This document shows positions 1-7,375 of a stretch of DNA of 33,820 nucleotides, piece after piece. Made by a program: the position numbers and the translations under genes. The stretch spans positions 1 to 33,820 of the forward strand of contig JAIOHU010000259.1 in the NCBI GenBank assembly GCA_019912845.1. The letters are read 5' to 3'. This DNA is from a bacterium. GTDB taxonomy: Bacteria; Electryoneota; Electryoneia; Electryoneales; Electryoneaceae. Within the stretch, counting starts at the first letter, position 1; each line of letters opens with the position of its first letter. The notes beneath the pieces were generated by a model, which had not been told where the DNA came from, did not search any database, and saw nothing but the letters and a program-made list of their open reading frames with translations.

Positions 1-17
1 GATTTCAGGACTGATTG

Positions 18-84
18 GATGGCGGTAATCAGAACAGCATGAACATATCGCCGTTTAAGATGAGACGAAGTTTCCGAGAATCAG
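18..84 (+). repeat. 65-bp repeat module, copy 1 (tail module)
   Basis: This stretch shares an ordered series of short blocks (GGCGGTAATC, ACAGCATGAACATAT, ATGAGAC, GAATCAG) with 2139-2204 and 25176-25240. At 25176 the module follows a GTCAT...CCAGG repeat, so this copy is probably the right-hand end of such an element whose core lies outside the window. It forms the upstream flank of the lipoprotein gene. By eye the match to the 25176 copy is roughly three quarters of positions. Confidence 0.6.
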
Positions 85-118
85 CCTATTAAAATTCGTA
101 ATACTAAAAGGAAAAAAT

Positions 119-616
119 GTGATCAGGTTAATCCTCTCTCGAGGAGTATTTCTTACCCTGTGTTTGCTGATGCTCGCCGGATGCGTTGCTGTTCAGGAGA
201 ATCGTACCCATTCTGAACCAAACGTTCCTGCGGGAAAAGTCCGGCTACTGCTTACGATTCAATCCGAATCACCCACTGGTAACCCCGAAGACCTTATGCT
301 TACCATTTTACCCGCCGGACAAATCTTGCCTCTTGAGAAGACAGTGAATGAAATCCTGCTCCCACCAGGAAAATACCGCTTTATCCTCGAGGAACTGGAT
401 CAGGAGTGGAGCAATTCCAAGACCTCCTACCAATTTGATGAAGGACAAACCGCACGAATGATCTTAGTGGAACGTACCCCTGAACCCCGACATCCAACAA
501 AAACCATAACCAAACTTCCACCTCATTACCTTATCGCACCAATTTCAAAAGAAGGTCTTGAACGTCTAATGACAGATGAGAAGCTACCGCTTAAAACAAT
601 AAATCTTATTAAATGA
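119..616 (+). CDS. Small predicted lipoprotein of unknown function
   Basis: This is a 165-residue protein of unknown function. The start is GTG at 119, because the ATG at 117 is followed at once by a stop; an AAAAGGA ribosome site lies about 7 bases upstream. The N-terminus is a lipoprotein signal: two basic residues, a hydrophobic core and the lipobox LAGC with the acceptor Cys at residue 22, so the mature protein should be lipid-anchored. The mature part looks like a single small beta-rich domain (VRLLLTI, LMLTILPAG, ILLPPGKYRFILEEL) resembling a carboxypeptidase-regulatory or PEGA-like sandwich, but this is only a resemblance. A small membrane protein gene follows within 16 bases, so the two are probably co-transcribed. 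Confidence 0.7.
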   Translation: MIRLILSRGVFLTLCLLMLAGCVAVQENRTHSEPNVPAGKVRLLLTIQSESPTGNPEDLMLTILPAGQILPLEKTVNEILLPPGKYRFILEELDQEWSNSKTSYQFDEGQTARMILVERTPEPRHPTKTITKLPPHYLIAPISKEGLERLMTDEKLPLKTINLIK

Positions 617-632
617 TCGTTTGGGTGTGAAT

Positions 633-902
633 ATGGAATTTGAAAAGATGGAAGTCTTCATTTTGCTCTTTCTTTTGGGGTTGATGTTGATCTTTACACG
701 TGGGCTGGGGTTTGGAATCTGGCTTTTCCCTCGTTTTCGGAACTTCCACCTTGCCCTGCATCCACTCTATTCTCTGATCGCGGGTTTCCTCTGTATGATC
801 GCCGGAGTTATCCATTTGACTTCCTTACCAAATTTACTTTTTCAACTTGTACTCTATATCGCCGCTTTCACACTTTTGATTGGTTATCTTGGGCGCGAGT
901 AA
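633..902 (+). CDS. Small membrane protein of unknown function
   Basis: The predicted product is 89 residues from the ATG at 633; a TTG at 621 would add four residues. Three hydrophobic segments are visible: about residues 8-24 (VFILLFLLGLMLIFTRG), 44-62 (LYSLIAGFLCMIAGVIHL) and 66-84 (LLFQLVLYIAAFTLLIGYL), with a basic loop between the first two. It should therefore be an integral inner-membrane protein. No family is recognised. It lies directly behind the lipoprotein gene on the same strand and converges with the ferredoxin gene. Confidence 0.6.
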   Translation: MEFEKMEVFILLFLLGLMLIFTRGLGFGIWLFPRFRNFHLALHPLYSLIAGFLCMIAGVIHLTSLPNLLFQLVLYIAAFTLLIGYLGRE

Positions 903-955
903 ATCTGGTTTGTACTGCCTGATTTGCTATATACGCAATTAAAATATTCAGCAAT

Positions 956-984
956 AAAAAAACCGGTCAGGTAAACTGACCGGC
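956..984 (-). terminator. Intrinsic terminator of the ferredoxin gene
   Basis: A perfect 8-bp stem, CCGGTCAG at 963-970 and CTGACCGG at 976-983, closes a 5-base loop. Read on the minus strand it is followed by seven T residues (956-962), the classic Rho-independent form. It sits 25 bases past the ferredoxin stop codon and also separates it from the convergent membrane-protein gene. Confidence 0.9.
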
Positions 985-1008
985 GATAATCAATACCCCA
1001 TTAATCCA

Positions 1009-1212
1009 TCACATTTTGATGATGCACGGATCATCTTCTTCCTGTACCGGGCAGACTTCCACGCACTGTGGTTCATCAAAATAACCTTCGCATTCAACAC
1101 AAGCGTCAGCATTGATCTCAAAAATTTCATCACCTTCAGAGATTGCTTCTACTGGGCATTCGGGTTCACAAGCACCGCAGTTGATACATTTTTCCAAAAT
1201 TTTCAAAGCCAT
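1009..1212 (-). CDS. 2[4Fe-4S] ferredoxin (Alvin/YfhL-type)
   Basis: This small cytoplasmic electron carrier has 67 residues and two 4Fe-4S clusters. The first cluster motif is Cys9-x2-Cys12-x2-Cys15 with Cys19-Pro. The second is Cys38-x2-Cys41-x8-Cys50-x3-Cys54-Pro, with the enlarged CX8C loop typical of the Allochromatium (Alvin) ferredoxin class, which has clusters of unusually low potential. A ninth cysteine (Cys63) lies near the C-terminus. The start is supported by a GGGAGGA ribosome site. It lies 106 bases behind frr and ends at a strong terminator, so it is the last gene of this translation block. Its redox partner is not evident here. Confidence 0.93.
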   Translation of the reverse strand: MALKILEKCINCGACEPECPVEAISEGDEIFEINADACVECEGYFDEPQCVEVCPVQEEDDPCIIKM

Positions 1213-1318
1213 GGATTCCTCCCATGCGGGTAAGTTAAAGTAGTTTCCGGTAGAACCTTTGTTCTGTTTAGTACAAAGTAATGCGTTTTATACTGTTAAT
1301 TCAAATAGTTAGAGAGTC

Positions 1319-1879
1319 CTAAATTTCCATGATTTCCTTCTCTTTGTCTTCCATGATCTTGTCAATTCTTTTAACATGATCATCGGTCAACTTCTGAATC
1401 TCATCGAAAACCCGGTGCATCTCATCCTCGGAAATCTCGCTATCCTTTTCCAGCTTCTTAATTTCATCGTTCCCGCTACGTCTTACCTGACGTACGGAAG
1501 TACGCCCCTCTTCCGCGTAGTTATGAACAACTCTGACTAAATCCTTGCGTCGCTCCTCAGTCAAGGGAGGGATAGCAATACGGAGGACTGTGCCATCATT
1601 CACCGGGTTTAGCCCTAAATCGGAGCTTAAAATCGACTTGGAAATTGCTGGAATTGCATTTTTATCGTAAGGCTGGATAACGATTAGACGCGGCTCAGGA
1701 GTCATAAGATTAGCACACTGTTGAAGCGGTATTTCCGTTCCGTAGAGATTTACAACCATGCCATCGAACAACCCCAGTGACGCTTTTCCGGTACGAATAT
1801 GAGTGAGATGATCCTGCAAAGCCCTCACCGATTTATCCATACGCTCTTCAACATCCATCATTACTTCATCAACATCCAT
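1319..1879 (-). CDS. frr: Ribosome recycling factor
   Basis: Ribosome recycling factor splits the post-termination ribosome together with EF-G in the cytoplasm. The 186-residue length matches the family (about 185). Family hallmarks are visible: the HIRTGKAS segment near residues 27-34, the MTPEPRLIVIQPYDK strand, IPPLTEERRKDLV in the hinge region, and the C-terminal helix with VRQVRRSGND. The GGGAGG ribosome site 7-8 bases before the ATG supports the start. The order pyrH then frr is the standard one, but here a 473-base gap full of dispersed repeats separates them, so frr may have its own promoter. Confidence 0.97.
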   Translation of the reverse strand: MDVDEVMMDVEERMDKSVRALQDHLTHIRTGKASLGLFDGMVVNLYGTEIPLQQCANLMTPEPRLIVIQPYDKNAIPAISKSILSSDLGLNPVNDGTVLRIAIPPLTEERRKDLVRVVHNYAEEGRTSVRQVRRSGNDEIKKLEKDSEISEDEMHRVFDEIQKLTDDHVKRIDKIMEDKEKEIMEI

Positions 1880-2068
1880 TTTTGCCTCCCGATATTGCCA
1901 AAGATTAATCGGTAAATATAGCTTGTTGCAGGCGTAGACTCAATATCAACAGGAAATTGGAGACAAGTATTAAGCTCGGACGTTGGTACAGAAAGTATCA
2001 GTGGTACTTAAGTTTCGAAAGGGGAACTTCGCTATTATCAGGTTCTCTGAAAGGGAGATTTCTCATCA

Positions 2069-2102
2069 CGTAATCCCGATGATGAGTTGGAACTGAACCA
2101 AA
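2069..2102 (+). repeat. GTCAT..CCAGG dispersed repeat, degenerate copy
   Basis: The sequence CGTAATCCCGATGATGAG followed by TTGG and a diverged end parallels the better copies at 20523 and 32410 (CGTCATCCCGGTGATGAG then TTGGG). It is followed by an AT-rich spacer with TATTGATATTATTAATG, as after the copies at 20523 and 25106, and then by the tail module. Confidence 0.6.
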
Positions 2103-2138
2103 AAAAGTATTGATATTATTAATGTTAGAAAAGTCTAT

Positions 2139-2204
2139 GCGGTGGAAATCAAGACAGCACAAACACTTGACTGTATAACATGAGACATTTGTTCTAAAAA
2201 CCAG
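2139..2204 (+). repeat. 65-bp repeat module, copy 2
   Basis: The ordered blocks GCGGTGGAAATC, GACAGCACAAACA, ATAACATGAGACA and AACCAG match the modules at 18-84 and 25176-25240 in the same orientation and spacing. Divergence is greater than between the other two. Confidence 0.6.
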
Positions 2205-2213
2205 TATAAAGGC

Positions 2214-2241
2214 AAGATTGCTTCACTATGTTCGCAAAGAC
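2214..2241 (-). repeat. GTCATTGCGA-type dispersed repeat
   Basis: Read on the minus strand this is GTCTTTGCGAACATAGTG followed by AAGCAATCTT. It is nearly identical to 28603-28630 and belongs to the same family as 12097-12130 and 15278-15357. Similar repeats are widespread in unrelated bacterial genomes. Confidence 0.7.
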
Positions 2242-2352
2242 TGAATCCAGAGAGAGCACTGTACCTCAGCGAATCAATGAGGGTAGAGCGACGAGTCGAA
2301 ATATCGCACTGAAACCAATTCCAGTTCGTGACTGAAAAGCTTGACAATGGGA

Positions 2353-3090
2353 TTATTGCTTTGGTAGTAATTCCTTCTTGGTTACCAGACTTCCAACATC
2401 TTCCCCACGCAGTAATCTCAAAAGATTTCCTCGTTTTGTCATGTTGAACACTCGGATAGGAATACTATTGTCCTGGCAGAATGTAATCGCTGTCATATCC
2501 ATTACACGGATATTAGATTCGATCACTTCAGAGTAGGAGAGATATTTTAGCAATTTAGCATCAGGATGCTTTTCGGGGTCTTTGTCATATACACCATCAA
2601 CGCGCGTTCCCTTGAGGATCACTTCCGCCTTGATCTCACTGGAACGTAATGCTGCAGCGGTATCCGTTGTAAAAAATGGATTTCCGGTACCTGCCGCAAA
2701 TATAACCACACGACCTTTTTCAAGGTGACGTCTGGCTCGTCGCATAATATACGGCTCGGCGACCTCATCAATTGAGATCGCCGATGCCACGCGTGTTTTC
2801 ACACCATAACTTTCGAGGAAGTTTTGTAATGAAATCGCATTGATCACTGTAGCCAGCATACCCATGTGATCCGCTGCGACCCGGTCCATACCTTTACTTG
2901 CGCCCTGTAGCCCTCTGAATATATTGCCCCCACCGACGACGATACCCAGCTCGATACCAGCGCTGACAACCTCTTTCAACTCAGTGCTCAGGTCAATCAA
3001 AACGTTCTCGTCGAGACCATACTTCTGTGGTCCGGCAAGAGATTCTCCTGAAAGTTTCAGAAGGATACGCTTGTAAATCAGGTCCGGCAC
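2353..3090 (-). CDS. pyrH: UMP kinase
   Basis: This cytoplasmic enzyme phosphorylates UMP to UDP using ATP, the first committed step toward UTP and CTP. It belongs to the amino-acid-kinase fold, not the eukaryotic NMP kinase fold. Visible motifs are KLSGESLAG (phosphate binding, near residue 12), GGGNIFRG (near 52-59), [12 protein letters not shown], and [16 protein letters not shown] (near 133-148). The 245-residue length is typical. The start is GTG at 3090, with AGGGGG about 5 bases upstream and only 12 bases after the tsf stop, so it is translated from the rpsB-tsf transcript. Confidence 0.97.
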   Translation of the reverse strand: MPDLIYKRILLKLSGESLAGPQKYGLDENVLIDLSTELKEVVSAGIELGIVVGGGNIFRGLQGASKGMDRVAADHMGMLATVINAISLQNFLESYGVKTRVASAISIDEVAEPYIMRRARRHLEKGRVVIFAAGTGNPFFTTDTAAALRSSEIKAEVILKGTRVDGVYDKDPEKHPDAKLLKYLSYSEVIESNIRVMDMTAITFCQDNSIPIRVFNMTKRGNLLRLLRGEDVGSLVTKKELLPKQ

Positions 3091-3102
3091 ATTACCCCCT
3101 GC

Positions 3103-3966
3103 TTATTCGGATTCACCAACCTTGAAACGGATGAAATTCTTTACCGTAACTGGAGAACCTGCCGCTTTAGCGACATCACTAATTCTGTCACTAACAGAAC
3201 GTTTTGGCTCTTTTACGTACGGTTGATTCAGAAGGCAAATATCTTCAAAGAATTTATTCAGTTTTCCCGTTGCAATTTTTTCGAGAATCTGCTCCGGTTT
3301 GCCCTCATTCCGCATCTGATTCTTATAAATTTCTTTTTCCTTCTCGATAACATCCGCAGGGACATCATCCGGTTGAATGTAGCTTGGAGATGAGGCAGCG
3401 ATCTGCAACGTCAGATCATGCGCCAGTTCTTCAACCTCTTTGCCGCCCATGACTCCTGCATCCCCATTCAGCTCAATCAATACTCCAAGTTGCGAGCCGG
3501 GATGAGTATAACTGGAAAGATAACCATTGTCATCAACCTTCAGCACTGCAGCGCGGTTCAGCAGGATTTTTTCGCCAACTTTGCCAACGAAGAGTTTGAG
3601 GTCTGTATCATCAAATACTTCAACAGGAATCATGCAATTCTCAGCTTTATCACTCAAGGAGAGTGCCTGTTCTGCGAGTTTGTCAGCTTCAGAAAGAAAC
3701 TCTTCGTTTCTGGCGACAAAATCCGTTTCACTATTTACTTCAACGATTGAGGCGGTCTTGCCATCATCGCTCATTTTTAGTGCAATCGTACCCTGGCTGG
3801 CTTCACGTTCTTCACGTTTCTTTGATGCTGCCATTCCTTTTTCACGAAGAAACTTTACTGCGGCGTCCATGTCCCCATCGGTTTCTGCCAACGCCTTCTT
3901 GCAGTCCATCATTCCTGCGCCTGTTTTCTGACGCAACTCCATTACTGTTTTTGCTGATATCGCCAT
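3103..3966 (-). CDS. tsf: Translation elongation factor Ts
   Basis: EF-Ts is the nucleotide-exchange factor that releases GDP from EF-Tu. The N-terminal UBA-like domain reads LRQKTGAGMMDCKKAL (about residues 11-26) and is followed by the signature SETDFVARNEEF (about 79-90) and a dimerisation/core domain; 287 residues is a full-length protein. An AAGGAG ribosome site precedes the ATG by 8-9 bases. It lies between rpsB and pyrH as in most bacteria, but a 176-base spacer with a long hairpin separates it from rpsB. Confidence 0.97.
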   Translation of the reverse strand: MAISAKTVMELRQKTGAGMMDCKKALAETDGDMDAAVKFLREKGMAASKKREEREASQGTIALKMSDDGKTASIVEVNSETDFVARNEEFLSEADKLAEQALSLSDKAENCMIPVEVFDDTDLKLFVGKVGEKILLNRAAVLKVDDNGYLSSYTHPGSQLGVLIELNGDAGVMGGKEVEELAHDLTLQIAASSPSYIQPDDVPADVIEKEKEIYKNQMRNEGKPEQILEKIATGKLNKFFEDICLLNQPYVKEPKRSVSDRISDVAKAAGSPVTVKNFIRFKVGESE

Positions 3967-4026
3967 GATTTGTCTCCTTACCCAAATCTATAAATGATAA
4001 AAGTAGAATCAAAAAATTCTCTAAAA

Positions 4027-4090
4027 TCAGGGGCTGGACCTATCGCGGTTAAATTTAACATCATGAACTTGCGACAAGTCGAGCCCCTGA
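4027..4090 (-). promoter_or_regulatory. Long hairpin between rpsB and tsf (possible attenuator)
   Basis: A perfect 9-bp stem, TCAGGGGCT at 4027-4035 and AGCCCCTGA at 4082-4090, encloses 46 bases. The interior can pair further: GAC with GTC, TCGC with GCGA, and a GTTAAATTTAAC palindrome lies inside. On the transcribed strand the stem is followed by TTTTAGAGAATTTTTTG, so it could act as a partial terminator that lowers tsf relative to rpsB. Its function is inferred. Confidence 0.55.
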
Positions 4091-4142
4091 ATATATAAAT
4101 CAGATGCTCAGATTTTATTAGTATCCTCTTAGTGGAGGATGA

Positions 4143-4979
4143 TTAATTCTCCTTGCCCTCTGGTTTTTTGGATTTGCTACGCGATGTTCTCCGACGTCTG
4201 GGGCCACCCTTTTTCTTGTCGTCGTCTCCACCACGTCCGCCACGTTTATCTCGTTTGTCCACAACTGCCTCTGGTGCATCTTTCTTCTTGGTCTGGTAAC
4301 GAGCTACACCTTCAAGAACTGAATCAGAGAAAGTTTTTACGATCAATCCAATTGATTTATACGCATCATCATTGGCGGGAATTGGAAAGTCAATCGGATC
4401 AGGATCCGAATTGGTGTCGACTATCGCAAATACTGGAATTCCCAATTTCCTCGCTTCCCGAACTGCAATCTCTTCTTCAATCGTATCAACAATAAACACT
4501 GCACCAGGCAGTCTTTTCATGTCGCGGATACCACCAAGTGCGGTTTGCAGTTTGTCGTGATGCTTGTCCGAGGTCAACCGTTCCTTCTTTGAAAGAACAT
4601 CATAAGTACCGTCAACCATCTTCTTCTCGAATGCTTCGAGCTTTTTCACTGATTTGCGAATCGTGCTGAAGTTTGTGAGCATACCACCAAGCCAACGTTC
4701 ATTTACATAAGGCATACCGGTACGTTCCGCTTCGGTGCGAACAATATCCTTCGCCTGCTTCTTCGTTCCCACAAAGAGAACAGGTTCACCACGTTCTGCA
4801 ATCTTTTCAACCACATCGCACGCTTCATCGAGCATGGACTGTGTCTTCTGCAGATCAATCACATAAATACCGTTCTTTTCCATAAAAATGAACGGTTTCA
4901 TTTTGGGATTCCAACGTCGGGTAAGATGCCCGAAATGGCTCCCGGCGAGGATTAATTGTTCAATCGCTACTCTTGGCAT
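4143..4979 (-). CDS. rpsB: 30S ribosomal protein S2
   Basis: S2 binds the small subunit late in assembly and is needed to recruit S1. The 278-residue protein has the S2 signatures AGSHFGHLTRRWNPKMKPFI near the N-terminus, IDLQKTQ, VLFVGTKKQAKDIV, and GIPVFAIVDTNSDPDPIDFPIPAND, which contains the second family signature. Beyond about residue 235 there is a low-complexity charged tail rich in Lys, Arg, Gly and Asp, longer than in E. coli S2. The ribosome site AAGGAG is 6-7 bases before the ATG. It is the first gene of the rpsB-tsf-pyrH block and has a 361-base leader region. Confidence 0.97.
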   Translation of the reverse strand: MPRVAIEQLILAGSHFGHLTRRWNPKMKPFIFMEKNGIYVIDLQKTQSMLDEACDVVEKIAERGEPVLFVGTKKQAKDIVRTEAERTGMPYVNERWLGGMLTNFSTIRKSVKKLEAFEKKMVDGTYDVLSKKERLTSDKHHDKLQTALGGIRDMKRLPGAVFIVDTIEEEIAVREARKLGIPVFAIVDTNSDPDPIDFPIPANDDAYKSIGLIVKTFSDSVLEGVARYQTKKKDAPEAVVDKRDKRGGRGGDDDKKKGGPRRRRTSRSKSKKPEGKEN

Positions 4980-5340
4980 TAAAATCTCCTTTTTGCCTCA
5001 TCCCGATACGAAGCAGGGGAATATTCAATTATTCACCCTTGACCGCTCAGAGGTAATGCGCCGTTCTGCTTGAACGGGTTGGTGTTCCTATCAATTTAAA
5101 TATCAACTACTCTTTATTCACGAATTCCGCTAAATGAGGGGAATAATTAGAATACCAGATAAATCACTTCGTATGACTTAATCCTGTAAACCCCAGTTTT
5201 AACACAACTCGGAATACCATACAAACCCAACACCTGCAATATACAGAAATCGGGAGTTATACACTCCCGACAAGTCTATATGATATCAGGAATACCCAGG
5301 AAACAACCCCGGTATATGTCCACAGACTGTAATTCTCGTT
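4980..5340 (-). promoter_or_regulatory. Leader/intergenic region between rpsI and rpsB
   Basis: This 361-base gap has no plausible gene. Two hairpins stand out: a possible rpsI terminator at 5250-5270, and a perfect 6-bp stem CCGTTC/GAACGG with loop TGCTT at 5061-5077, 82 bases before the rpsB start. The second could be part of an S2-responsive mRNA leader, since rpsB is autoregulated in many bacteria. That role is an inference from position and not from a recognised leader sequence. No promoter could be chosen with confidence. Confidence 0.4.
5250..5270 (-). terminator. Possible terminator hairpin after rpsI
   Basis: TCGGGAGT (5250-5257) and ACTCCCGA (5263-5270) form a perfect 8-bp stem around a 5-base loop. 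It lies 70 bases past the rpsI stop on the transcribed strand. The following tract (TTTCTGTATATT) is only weakly T-rich, so termination efficiency is uncertain. Confidence 0.5.
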
Positions 5341-5742
5341 CTATCGTTTGGAGAACTGGAATTTCTTACGAGCACCAGGCTGACCGTATTTCTTACGTTC
5401 CTTCTGACGTGGATCGCGTGTAAGAAATCCTTCCTTCCTGAGAAGTGGGCGGAAATCCTCATTGATCTCTAATAATGCACGTGCAATCCCCAACCTCATC
5501 GCACCTGCTTGTCCACTAAGCCCGCCACCTTTACAGACAGCATAGACATCGTATTTATTCATCCCATCAACCGCATGGAACGGTTGTTCGATAATTTCCT
5601 GGAGAATGGGACGCTTGAAGTGATCGAGCAGTGTCCGTTTGTTTACGGTAACTTTTCCCTCACCTGGAGCAAGCCAGACCTTCACGACGCTGGTCTTACG
5701 TCTACCTGTTGCATAAACACTATTAATTGGAATCTTTCTCAT
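5341..5742 (-). CDS. rpsI: 30S ribosomal protein S9
   Basis: S9 is a head protein of the small subunit whose C-terminal tail reaches the P-site tRNA. The 133-residue protein has YATGRRKTSVVKVWL near the N-terminus, the family signature GGGLSGQAGAMRLGIARAL, and ends in the basic tail GARKKFQFSKR with the conserved terminal Lys-Arg. It begins 10 bases after the rplM stop, with a GAGG ribosome site overlapping that stop. The rplM-rpsI pair is nearly universal in bacteria. Confidence 0.97.
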   Translation of the reverse strand: MRKIPINSVYATGRRKTSVVKVWLAPGEGKVTVNKRTLLDHFKRPILQEIIEQPFHAVDGMNKYDVYAVCKGGGLSGQAGAMRLGIARALLEINEDFRPLLRKEGFLTRDPRQKERKKYGQPGARKKFQFSKR

Positions 5743-5752
5743 CTCTAAAGCC

Positions 5753-6181
5753 TCACATGGGTAACGGTTCAGGTTTCTGTGCCGTATGCGGATGATCTGG
5801 ACCGATATAAATCTTCAGTTTCTTGATCTGCTTCCGTCCAAGTTTTCCTTTGGGTAACATGCCCCAAACCGCACGCCGGATAACACGTTCCGGGAATTTG
5901 CGTAATATCTGCTCTACTGTTTCTGTCTTGCCACCGCCAGGATAGCCGGAGTGCCGGAAATAAGCTTTCTGCACGACCTTATTACCTGACAAACGTATTT
6001 TATCTGCATTGGTAACAACCACAAAATCACCGCCATCAACATGGGGTGAAAAAGTCGGTTTGTGTTTACCACGCAAAACCGTCGCAATCCTTGATGAAAG
6101 ACGTCCGAGAATCAGCTCCTCGGCATCAATAACATACCAATCCCGCTGGACGGTATCACTATTCAAATGTTTTGTAATCAC
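5753..6181 (-). CDS. rplM: 50S ribosomal protein L13
   Basis: L13 is an early-assembly protein of the large subunit. The 142-residue length is standard. Recognisable segments are [24 protein letters not shown] (family N-terminus), [22 protein letters not shown], and the signature-bearing region [18 protein letters not shown]. It heads the rplM-rpsI operon. A hairpin lies 32 bases upstream of its start (6213-6247) and may be involved in control. Confidence 0.97.
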   Translation of the reverse strand: MITKHLNSDTVQRDWYVIDAEELILGRLSSRIATVLRGKHKPTFSPHVDGGDFVVVTNADKIRLSGNKVVQKAYFRHSGYPGGGKTETVEQILRKFPERVIRRAVWGMLPKGKLGRKQIKKLKIYIGPDHPHTAQKPEPLPM

Positions 6182-6212
6182 AATGTCACCAAATCTATTT
6201 ATTACACTAATT

Positions 6213-6247
6213 TCAAGAGACGGAATATAGAATTTCGCCTCTCTTGA
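6213..6247 (-). promoter_or_regulatory. Hairpin in the rplM 5' region
   Basis: TCAAGAGA (6213-6220) and TCTCTTGA (6240-6247) form a perfect 8-bp stem, and two further G-C pairs are possible with one bulged base. It lies 32-66 bases upstream of the rplM start on the transcribed strand. Autogenous control of rplM-rpsI by L13 is known in other bacteria, so an L13-binding leader is a reasonable guess; no known leader sequence was recognised. Confidence 0.45.
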
Positions 6248-6374
6248 GTCAACTCACAATACAGGCTCTATACGTCCGATGTTTCACGGATAACTCACTA
6301 CTTTTACACTCTTTATACAACCATTGAATCTATTATAAGTGATTTATCATCATACCCGGTCAAACGCACTATTT

Positions 6375-6941
6375 TTATGGGCCAATAACTCTTTTCAATC
6401 TTTTATATGCCACTGGTACAAGAATCGCAAAGATCATGGTATTAAACAAAATATGCAAACCCGCAAAAGGAATCCCCGCAATCAGATACGCCCACCACTG
6501 TTCAACACCAGCACCAATTGAAATCGGGAATGCGATGTTTGTCAAAATATCAAACAGGGTAGTCATAAAAGCACCAGAAAAAGAAAGCAAAGCAATCTGC
6601 TTAACTGAAGACCGAAACGGAAAAAACTTTCCCAGGAATCCAAATACGAGTCCGGTTAAACTCATCCCCAACATCTGCGCAATCCAGACAGGTGGAAATG
6701 GCGCACCAATCGGGTTCAGCCCTCCAAAAATCAACTCTGCAAAGAACCCTACCAATAAACCCTTCAACGGACCCAGCAGCAAACCTGAAAGAGCGACAAT
6801 CGCAGTTAAAAGTTCTACATTTGGAACCGCACTCAGCAGATAGCCAAATGCTACAGCCGCTGCCGTGAACAAAGCAATTCGGGCAATCGACAGGGCATTA
6901 TTATGACGACTTTGCGGATCCTGCCCTTCGATTTCTGCCAT
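6375..6941 (-). CDS. ECF-type transporter substrate-binding (S) membrane component
   Basis: This 188-residue integral membrane protein has about six hydrophobic segments starting near residue 17 (ALSIARIALFTAAAVAFGYL), each 18-22 residues. Its size, the early Ala-rich first helix and the glycine/proline-rich loop with GGLNPIGAPFPPVWIAQ fit the S components of energy-coupling-factor vitamin transporters (PF12822-like). The substrate cannot be told. I chose ATG at 6941: it lies 10 bases after the rplS stop, whereas an upstream start at 6989 would overlap rplS by 38 bases. No EcfA or EcfT gene is in the window, so a shared ECF module elsewhere is implied. It is probably co-transcribed with rplS. 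Confidence 0.7.
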   Translation of the reverse strand: MAEIEGQDPQSRHNNALSIARIALFTAAAVAFGYLLSAVPNVELLTAIVALSGLLLGPLKGLLVGFFAELIFGGLNPIGAPFPPVWIAQMLGMSLTGLVFGFLGKFFPFRSSVKQIALLSFSGAFMTTLFDILTNIAFPISIGAGVEQWWAYLIAGIPFAGLHILFNTMIFAILVPVAYKRLKRVIGP

Positions 6942-6951
6942 GCAATAATAC

Positions 6952-7332
6952 CTATTTTGCCGCTTTGGCAGCCGCAGCTTTGTAGTCAACCTTCTCTTTT
7001 ATACGTGCGGCTTTACCCACACGATCACGGAGATAAAATAACTTCGCTCGACGTACCGCTCCACGTTTTTCTACATCAATCTTAGCGATAGACGGCGAAT
7101 GCACGGGAAAAGTACGTTCCACACCGATTCCCATAGAGGTCTTGCGAACCGTAAAGGTTTCAGTGCCAGATTTCCCTTTTCGAGCAATAACCACACCCTT
7201 GAAAACCTGGATACGCTCTTTGCCACCTTCAACAATTTTCACATGTACGCTCAAAGTATCACCCGGAGCGAAATCTGGAATATCACTTTTTAATTCGCGA
7301 CGGGCTAACTCTTGAATGATAAGGTCCGACAT
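6952..7332 (-). CDS. rplS: 50S ribosomal protein L19
   Basis: L19 sits at the interface of the two ribosomal subunits. The N-terminal part carries [48 protein letters not shown] and the signature [18 protein letters not shown]. At 126 residues it is about ten longer than E. coli L19 because of an Ala/Lys-rich tail. It lies in the standard rpsP-rimM-trmD-rplS order, but a methyltransferase gene separates it from trmD. Confidence 0.97.
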   Translation of the reverse strand: MSDLIIQELARRELKSDIPDFAPGDTLSVHVKIVEGGKERIQVFKGVVIARKGKSGTETFTVRKTSMGIGVERTFPVHSPSIAKIDVEKRGAVRRAKLFYLRDRVGKAARIKEKVDYKAAAAKAAK

Positions 7333-7375
7333 CTCTGGAACCCTTCTTTATTTATGTTTAATCATTATATCTGAT

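Larger units (their letters stand above)
1880..2352. other. Repeat-filled gap between pyrH and frr
   Basis: This 473-base gap has no convincing gene; a 70-codon open frame at 2135-2347 (-) lies across repeat sequence and has no recognisable protein. It holds a degenerate GTCAT..CCAGG-type core (2069-2102), the 65-bp tail module (2139-2204) and a GTCATTGCGA-type repeat in reverse (2214-2241). The remainder (1880-2060 and 2246-2352) shows nothing recognisable. Confidence 0.6.

Noticed and set aside
2135..2347. 70-codon open frame on the minus strand between pyrH and frr
   Set aside because: It runs across a dispersed repeat and the tail module, has no recognisable domain and no convincing ribosome site.
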